A stretch of DNA of 64,000 bases, taken from contig OX336388.2 of the NCBI GenBank assembly GCA_946902985.2, positions 1,507,490,545-1,507,554,544 of the forward strand, read 5' to 3'. A program made the translations under genes and the position numbers. The notes beneath the pieces are model-generated. The model ran no database searches. It saw only the letters and a list, made by a program, of their open reading frames with translations, and was not told where the DNA came from. The stretch is from Meconema thalassinum (lineage: Eukaryota > Arthropoda > Insecta > Orthoptera > Tettigoniidae). Below, one piece after another: positions 58,024 through 64,000 of the stretch (within the stretch, counting starts at the first letter, position 1; every line of letters begins with the position of its first letter).

Positions 58024-58109
58024 TAAAGGTTATAAACTATTACATAATGTTGTAATTTTTTAATTCCAATACTGAAAGATAATGCTGCAGAGCAGCACGG
58101 GCACCCTAG

Positions 58110-58372
58110 TTAATACGATTTACCTTTCGGGGCAGTCCCTCTATGATGGATCTACTTTTCCTCATATAATTTTAAAACTTTACGGGCGGATATGAGATAT
58201 CGAAATTAGATTTCTCGAATTTCGATGCAAAAACTTCTCACCTAGCCATTGCGATAGGTTTCTGTTATGAAGATCAAGCCAAGGAAACATAACTTATTCT
58301 CTTACCTCATAATCAAGAATAGTAGAATATGGGCCATAAACCGAAGAAAGAAAGTGTTTTTAAATTATGGTG
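58110..58372. other. No gene recognised
   Basis: Short non-coding spacer after the Helitron. Confidence 0.4.
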
Positions 58373-58750
58373 TTATTGTTTGATTTGAGTGGCTTGGACA
58401 TCATGGCCATTTCAGGTCTATGTGTTTGGGTGTGAGTAAAGTGTTTCTCTGATATCATGTGTTATGTTATATACAGTATGTGCTAGAGAGTGTATTTGTA
58501 ATCCAAGTGAGGATTGGGAAGGATGTGGCCATGGGCTTAACATAGGTACCATCCCAGCCTTTGCCAGGAGTAGAAATGGGAAACCACAGAAAGCTACTTT
58601 CAGGATGGCTGAGGTGGGAAGAGCCCACCTCTTCTCAGTTTTGTCTCACAGGGCTTAGTATACCCCGTTGCGGCCCTCAGATCAGCATTAAAGTTCTTGC
58701 CAGAGCCGGGAGTTCAAACCAAGCCTCTATGGTGATAGCTACGAACGCTA
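58373..58750 (-). mobile_element. SINE family C copy
   Basis: Body GATTGGGAAGGATGTGGCC, CCAGCCTTTGCCAGGAG and AATGGGAAACCACAGAAAG; a degraded B box on the minus strand near 58708-58722 (GGTTTGAACTCCCGG). A (GGAA)n microsatellite follows at 58762-58796. Confidence 0.65.
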
Positions 58751-58761
58751 GTTATTATGCA

Positions 58762-58796
58762 GGAAGGAAGGAAGGAAGGAAGGAAGGAAGGAAGGA
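58762..58796. repeat. (GGAA)n microsatellite
   Basis: About eight AAGG units next to a family C SINE. Confidence 0.9.
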
Positions 58797-58974
58797 TGGA
58801 AACACGCATGTAGTTTTACACGACTTCTCAACCCGGTCTTCTTTTGTCTTGTCTTCATCGCTATCATACTCCTATACTTCGTAGCTAAAGATCGAATTTC
58901 TTTTTTTTTAAGACCAGTGTGTTGGTGCAGCGTTCATCCTGTTCGTCTCTCACTAGGGGGAATTGGTGCGATTC

Positions 58975-60731
58975 CAGGGCTGGATTTACCAACAGGCCCC
59001 ATAGGCCCCGGGACAGGGGCCCACCGTAATGAGGGGCGCAAAATTAATCCGTAAATTGTTTTGTCAGTAAATTTCCATAAAATGTTATAGACTACAATAC
59101 ACCTATTTCGTATAATTTTATGATTTAAATTAAACTTTCCAAAATGTTGACACTTTTCCAATTTATATTGTGGCCATCATTTTCCAACAAATGTTTTGCA
59201 ACAGCAGATTTTTCGACCTCAGCTTTAGAACAGGAATGTTTTATGATTTATTAGGTGAAAATTTAAGTCTTGAATATTAATTTGAATCATTCATTATGCA
59301 TATTTGTAGGTTGTATGCTGTAGTGTATATGTATATCAGAACATCTGTAAGTGTACAATGAGTCTTAAATGGTTTAAACATATTTTAATATCTCGTTGTC
59401 CTATTAATTTATAGTTTATATATACAAATTTAGAAACAGTTGTTTCCCTCATTAGTTTAATTTATTTAAATGATTTTACTACACGATACATTAAAATATC
59501 AAGAAGTTCCGTGACGAACTAAAGAGCCTACTTTTCATGCCAATGATTATTCTACAGTATATGAACCTATCTAGAATAATGAAGAAATTAAGTTGCTAAT
59601 ATCGAAATTTCTAATTATTTCGAAATACTGTATACCTTGCATAATGTAGCCTAATAGAGCTCTACAGTTGGCAGCCCTGATGACTGAATATATTCTTAGT
59701 TCCATCTCTTAAGGTACAGAATACAAAATTTGGTTGAAGTCCAATGAATAGCATGGACGGTTACATGCAGTTAAACAATGGATGTAACAGCGTGCGTAAA
59801 ATCATGTTGGCAACAATGTCATGCATGTATTGGTCAGAAATAATCTGAAATAATATGATCTAGTGTTGTTCCAATTTTGAATGAAATCCATTAGTTAGTA
59901 TAGAAGTTACATGCATTTTAAAATTTGACCTATCAGCAGGCTTAGAATCATGTTGGCAGCACTGACGTATATTAGTTAGTCCAAATGCATCTAGAATGCC
60001 AGGTACTTTACGTGTGCAAAGTTTAGAGCTATTGGCTTGCATACTTTCTGATATATTGGTATTTGGATAAAATAAATTAGGAGCTTTTATTAACAGTTGG
60101 CAGCCCTGGTGGGTCTTAAGAATACGCTCAGTCATATCTGGTTATGAATGCATACAACATACGAAATTTGGTTGAATTCTAATTGATAGTGTGGAAGTTA
60201 TGTGCATTTAAAAATTGGACCAATCAGCAGGCTTATAATCATTTTGGCAACACAGCGATGTATGGCCTCCTGGAAATTAAACTGCAATATTATTATCTAT
60301 ACGTATGCCAATTTTGAAATAGCTCCCATTCATACCTTCCAAGATATCCAACATGGAGCTCAAATTTCAATTGCGATTTTTTAGCAGTTGGTAGCACTGA
60401 CATCATTTTCAAATATTGCCGTGAGATATTCGGGTATAGACCTTTACTCCTACCAAATTTTGTTTTGATTGCTCCAGCCGTTTAGGAGTTGATAGGGGGG
60501 GACACACACACAGACAGACAGACAGAAGGACAGACAGACAGACAGACACACATTTGCCCGATCTCATAAGACTACTTTTTCCTCATTTTTGCAAAATGTG
60601 AAAAGTAGGCTGAACATTTCCTTAACAATAACCTTTCTGAGGTCTGAATTCTCCCTCCTTCACGATGGTATGAAGAGGAGGTGGCAGAAACCCACGGGCC
60701 TACGTGCCCATAAAATTTAAATCCGGCCCCG
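58975..60731. mobile_element. hAT-like non-autonomous element
   Basis: Left end CAGGGCTGGATTTACC...GGCCCCATAGGCCC; right end, complemented, GGGGCCGGATTTAAA...GGGCACGTAGGCCC. Short imperfect TIRs and an 8-base flank pair, TGCGATTC (58967-58974) and TGTGACTC (60732-60739), differing at two places. Both fit hAT. No transposase. A family H-like copy occupies most of its interior. Confidence 0.55.
59690..60640 (+). repeat. Interspersed repeat family H, diverged copy 4
   Basis: Repeated GTTGGCAGCCCT/GTTGGCAGCACT blocks, then TTGCTCCAGCCGTTTAGGAG, a (CAGA)n tract (about 60499-60550), TCTCATAAGACTACTTTTTC and a palindrome CTACTTTTT...GAAAAGTAG (about 60570-60609). The end structure is the same as copy 1, though the body has diverged. 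Confidence 0.55.
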
Positions 60732-60800
60732 TGTGACTCCCGTGGGAAATGTGAGAACTTTTGAGGTGAAAACGCACGTCTTGTGGTTCGGATATCACGT

Positions 60801-61289
60801 AAAATGGAGGTGACGTGATTTAAGATCATGTGGTTTAGGGCCACGTTTTACTGCATGAGATCATTGTTATCAGTGAAATGGTTGTAAGGAAAAGAATGCA
60901 GATATCTTTAGGATATATTGTTAGCGGACGATCTTATTGACACTGCGCATAGGGTTATAGAATACATTTTACGTCAGTCAACCCTCCACACACTTGATCC
61001 GACTCTTTCTGAATACCACTCACGTAGGAGATGTTTGGAACAGCCTGTCGAGTGGTGAGCCAATTCTAGTTCACGCCTACGAGTGACGGGTGAAGAGTAC
61101 TCGATCAGACACGTGCATTCTGCTGTCTCGTTCAATATTTCAAGCCACTGGCTTTCAACGATAAATAATAAAAGAAAATGTTATTCTTGACCGTGGGATC
61201 ACTAGCTCTATGACTGGTTGGAGGATTTTGAACATTACTCCCAACAGCGAGGATGACTTTGAATCAGTACAGCATTAAGCCATAATTTC
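60801..61289. other. No gene recognised
   Basis: Non-coding, no structure supported. Confidence 0.45.
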
Positions 61290-61690
61290 TTTAGAGGCCC
61301 TGCAACATTGTAGTTATGTAGCTTCATGCACTTGGGTGTGTATAGAATTTATCTGCTAACCTGTGTTATTTTGATGTATGTAGGTGTGTGATTATTAATA
61401 ATGGAGTTAAGGGTAAAGAAAAAGGCTGCCGTGGCCTACAATCAGGAACCATCTCGCCATTTGCCTAGATTAGAGGTTGGAAACCCAAAAAAAAACCATT
61501 TCTAGGTTGGCAGAGAAGAGAATTGAACCATCTTTTTCTCAGTTTTCTCTTACGGGACTGCGTGCACCATGTTCTAACTGTTAGGCCTAATTTAAATTTT
61601 TGGTCTCAGCAGTGAATCAAACCCAGACCTCCTGGGCTACTCAAAAATCTAGCCTCTGCGCTTAGAGAATGGTTAAACCATGAAGGTGTT
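61290..61690 (-). mobile_element. SINE family C copy
   Basis: CTTCATGCACTTGGGTGTG, GGAACCATCTCGCCATTTGCC, and a minus-strand head (GGGTTTGATTCACTGCTGAG, complement of about 61607-61626). Diverged but in the same order as other copies. Confidence 0.6.
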
Positions 61691-62139
61691 TGTTAGACTG
61701 AAGTTGAAGCAAGGCTCAAACTTCTCTTGAACCTCGTAACGTCACCCATAACGCTTGCAAGTGGGTGTTCGAAATTCGGAGTTCAAAGTTTCTAACCGCA
61801 GCGCCGACAGTGGCCATCTCAGTTTGGTTTTCCCAAGGAGTTTTCCACGCACTCCTTAGGGAAATGCCGGGATATTACCTTACGTCACGTCTTAGGGTAC
61901 ATAACATAACCTCCACATCCTAATATAACTTACAGTCATCAGAGAAACTCCGGTTAGTAGATAAATTCAACACTCTTTCAAGTACACGGGGCTGTTCACC
62001 AAGCTGTTTCACGTACCTAGAAGGAATTCATAACAACACATTAAATAAGGAAACGGCTCCCAAGGCAGGCCCGGGGGTCTATAAATAGAAGGGAGAGTAA
62101 ATTCTATCCGCTTAACATTGGTGACGAACAGGTTATTAA
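61691..62139. other. No gene; possible old SINE
   Basis: The block GCAGCGCCGACAGTGGCCATC ... TTCCACGCACTCCTTAGGGAAATGCCGGGATA (about 61800-61880) looks like a SINE body, but no head is seen. Otherwise nothing. Confidence 0.35.
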
Positions 62140-62465
62140 CTAATTTTCTTCATATGAAATATAGGTTTATGGGATCTACAGTACTTTTGATCGTGTGGGT
62201 GTGAATGCATGTGTCTATTGATCAGTGTATCTGTCTGTCGGTCTGTGTATGTGTGTCCCTTATAAGGTTCTATTCCCTGGAGTGGTTTCAATGAAACTTA
62301 GAAAGTACTTAGCACTACCCCGTCCTAACCCGAAGGCATATGGCTAATCACGTTAAGTGTGAACAAATCCAATAAGGTGGCCGATGGAATTATTTCCTCA
62401 ATGGTCAATATCCCCGAAACTATTGCTGAAACCAATCTGAACTTTTGAATGGTGATAGAGAACTA

Positions 62466-63093
62466 CAGGGTCTTTCATATAAAGTAAGAACGGCGAGCGG
62501 CGGTTTTGTCATTCGCTGGTGAAGCCGGCTTGGCCGAGCTTGTGACGCGCCACGGCCCCCTGCTGTAGTATTGAAAGCACGCGCATAGTACAAACTTGAC
62601 CTTGCAATAAGCGTGCAGGTGTTGTCAGTCGCCAGTTAACCTCAGCTGCTAACATGTTGAGACAGTTATCATTGCAACATCGTATTTTTGTATGTACAAG
62701 TTATTTTAATTACGATTCGGCTCGGCGGGTACGTGATGCATTTGTTCAGCAATTTCCTGATGAAGTACCACCTTCATTAGCACAGATTCACGTAATTGCA
62801 AATAACTTTGACACTACTGGTTCATTGCTCAATAAAAACACAAAATAAAAAATCAGAAAAAATGCAGTGGCATGACTCACTCGCGTCAGCCAAAATGTGG
62901 TTACCAGATACAATGCCTGTATAATCCAGGAAGGACGTCACTTCCAGCAACTTTTATAAGGTAATATTTCATAGAGCATTGTACACACGCTTAGAGCAGG
63001 GGGCCACGGCTCGCTACAAGCTCGGTCAAGGCCACCTCACTAGCGGATAACAAACCCGCCGCTTGGCGTTCTTACTTTATATGAAAGACCCTG
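62466..63093 (+). mobile_element. Mariner-type element, internally deleted
   Basis: Inverted ends CAGGGTCTTTCATATAAAGT (from 62466) and its exact complement ending at 63093. Similarity continues for about 60 bases (AGAACG, GCGGCGG, TTTGT, TCGCT). TA flanks both sides (62464-62465 and 63094-63095), the Tc1/mariner target duplication. Length 628. It carries only an N-terminal transposase-like frame. Confidence 0.9.
62654..62848 (+). pseudogene. N-terminal helix-turn-helix of mariner-type transposase
   Basis: A 64-codon frame starting MLRQLSLQHRIFVCTSYFNY, followed by RRVRDAFVQQFPDEVPPSLA, IHVIANNFDTTGSLLNKN. This matches the DUF4817-type HTH at the N-terminus of many insect mariner-like proteins (pattern: hydrophobic start, R-x-F-x-x-x-F-P, P-S..I..I...F..TGS). 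It would bind the element's inverted repeats. The catalytic DDE domain is absent and the frame stops at TAA 62846-62848. ATG at 62654 follows TAAC and lies about 190 bases inside the left TIR, as expected for the natural start. Confidence 0.7.
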
Positions 63094-63299
63094 TATTTAG
63101 TAAGTTCATATATGCAACTTTCAAAACCCTGATAAGCATTAAAACTATATGGCAGCCACGCAAGTTTGAAATATTTAAATGTATTTTTCTGGCAACATAA
63201 ACCTCCTAGTGTAATGAGACATGGCACATCAAGTCTCTATTTACTCTTCCATCTTATCCACGTCGCTTACCTTCATAACCGATGACAATGTGTAGATCT

Positions 63300-63815
63300 A
63301 CTTTTAAAAGAAAACGGAACTGAGTGGATGTTCAAAATAAATGGAGTACCACAGGGTTCAAATCTCAGTCCCTTACATTCTTTTTTATATTTGAACGACA
63401 TCTCATCAAAAATGAAAAAACTGCAACTAACATCTATAGGCAGATATATTGTCACACAAATGTAAATGAAATAGATGCGGCAATTGAAGATATGAATCTA
63501 ATTTTGATGCGGATCAGCCGCTATGCTGCTGAAAATCTTCTTGCCATCACCCCAATTGAAACACAAGCTATCATAATAGGACAGACTATATTGCTTTTCC
63601 CTTTACTCAGTAGACCACTTCCCTTAATTTAATTTAATGGAATTGAGACCCTTTCTCCAAATCAGAAAAACGTCTCGGAGTCACACTAAATGAAACATTG
63701 AATTGGTATGAGCACGTTAGTAATACACGCAGGAAAGTTTACGCATTACTTCATCCACTTAAGGTTTACCAGTCCGTTCTACCCCGTAACTTGCAAATAG
63801 CAGTCCTATTCTGAG
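63300..63815 (+). pseudogene. Jockey/CR1-type reverse transcriptase remnant
   Basis: In the frame from ATG 63328: FKINGVPQGSNLSPLHSFLY plus LNDISS, which is RT motif 4 (consensus GVPQGSVLGPLLF.LYINDL). After stops and at least one shift, SEKRLGVTLNETLNWYEHVS and RRKVYALLHPLKVYQSVLPR give the post-catalytic LGV..D..L.W..HV block typical of Jockey/CR1 elements. The catalytic DD box is lost. A fifth LINE lineage, and an old copy. Confidence 0.75.
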
Positions 63816-64000
63816 CTGATGGTTTCATCTCTACGTAACTACTACACTCTCCATCCAAAGCAATCTGTTTAACATATTTAAAACTTGGCCTACATCTATA
63901 TTCTTCGACCTTTCTTTCCTAGACTATGTAAAGTTTTGAAGCCGTTCTTTTAGTGTTGCTTGTACAAATTGTCAGTTGCAACTCTTCAATTGTCACTTAT
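63816..64000. other. No gene recognised; may continue the RT relic
   Basis: The window ends here. GTTTCATCTCTACGTAACTACTAC could be the continued RT tail, but it is too degraded to call. Confidence 0.35.

Larger units (their letters stand above)
55679..58109 (+). mobile_element. Second Helitron, with multiplied 5' segment
   Basis: Starts A|TCTTATATATTAA at 55679 and ends with hairpin GCTGC-AGA-GCAGC (58084-58096), ACGGGCACC and CTAG (58106-58109) before T. These are the hallmarks of canonical Helitron insertion between A and T. Length 2431. The left 1.7 kb is a repeat array; the right part holds a helicase remnant. Shares its 5' end with the Helitron at 37002 and its 3' end with the fragment at 48164. 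Confidence 0.85.
58912..60800 (+). mobile_element. tRNA-like SINE split by a hAT-like element
   Basis: 58912-58974 holds GTGTTGGTGCAGCGTTCATC and GGTGCGATTC (B box start); the sequence resumes at 60740 with CCGTGGGAAATGTGAGAAC. Joining the flanks gives GGTGCGATTCCCGTGGG, a normal SINE head-to-body junction. Confidence 0.6.
62140..63260 (-). repeat. Interspersed repeat family H, copy 5 (split)
   Basis: 62140-62463 and 63096-63260 are diverged family H in the orientation of copy 2: TGGAGTGGTTTCAATGAAAC, ATATCCCCGAAACTATTGC, ATGGTGATAGAG, then after the gap AGTAAGTTCATATATGCAAC. A 628-base mariner-type element is inserted between. Confidence 0.65.

Overview
This window looks like ordinary chromosomal sequence from a large, AT-rich, repeat-dense insect genome. 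A polyneopteran such as an orthopteran or phasmid would fit, but I cannot name the species. Evidence: tRNA-headed SINEs, several non-LTR retrotransposon lineages with insect-style trinucleotide tails, Helitrons, a mariner-type and a hAT-type element, a Mutator-like element, and no bacterial-style operons, ribosome binding sites or compact gene layout. No complete host gene could be supported. Two stretches have promoter-like structure followed by a short reading frame (about 171-437 and 8090-8337) and are the only hints of host genes. No rRNA, convincing functional tRNA or CRISPR array was found.

Layout. 1.5-4.2 kb: 5'-truncated non-LTR element (endonuclease plus reverse transcriptase), with a 3' relic of the same family at 54.7-55.2 kb. 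5.8-8.0 kb: LINE tail, SINE, then the first copy of a repeat family with a terminal palindrome (family H). 8.38-13.84 kb: Mutator-like element with recognisable terminal inverted repeats, a broken transposase, and two nested palindromic elements. 14-24.7 kb: mostly anonymous, with SINEs, LINE scraps and a probable TIR element at 19.1-21.0 kb. 24.76-31.41 kb: Helitron-like element on the minus strand carrying about six copies of a ~640 bp tandem repeat; the array is interrupted by a family H copy, itself interrupted by a truncated LINE. 31.5-36.9 kb: SINEs and anonymous DNA.

37.0-41.2 kb: protein-coding but decayed Helitron with OTU-like, Rep (HUH) and PIF1-like helicase segments. 41.9-46.5 kb: nearly complete minus-strand non-LTR retrotransposon whose first ORF opens with a hydrophobic leader ending in a 2A-like NPGP motif. 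47.9-54 kb: a SINE cluster, including one SINE inside another with a perfect 13-base duplication and a full SINE with a 12-base duplication and poly(A) tail. 55.68-58.11 kb: second Helitron with multiplied 5' segments and a helicase remnant. 58.97-60.73 kb: hAT-like element inside a SINE. 62.1-63.3 kb: family H copy split by a 628 bp mariner-type element. 63.3-63.8 kb: Jockey/CR1-type RT remnant.

The coding features are parts of selfish elements, not a host pathway. The informative content is the order of nested insertions, the terminal structures that define element ends, and the unusual ORF1 organisation of the 41.9-46.5 kb retrotransposon.
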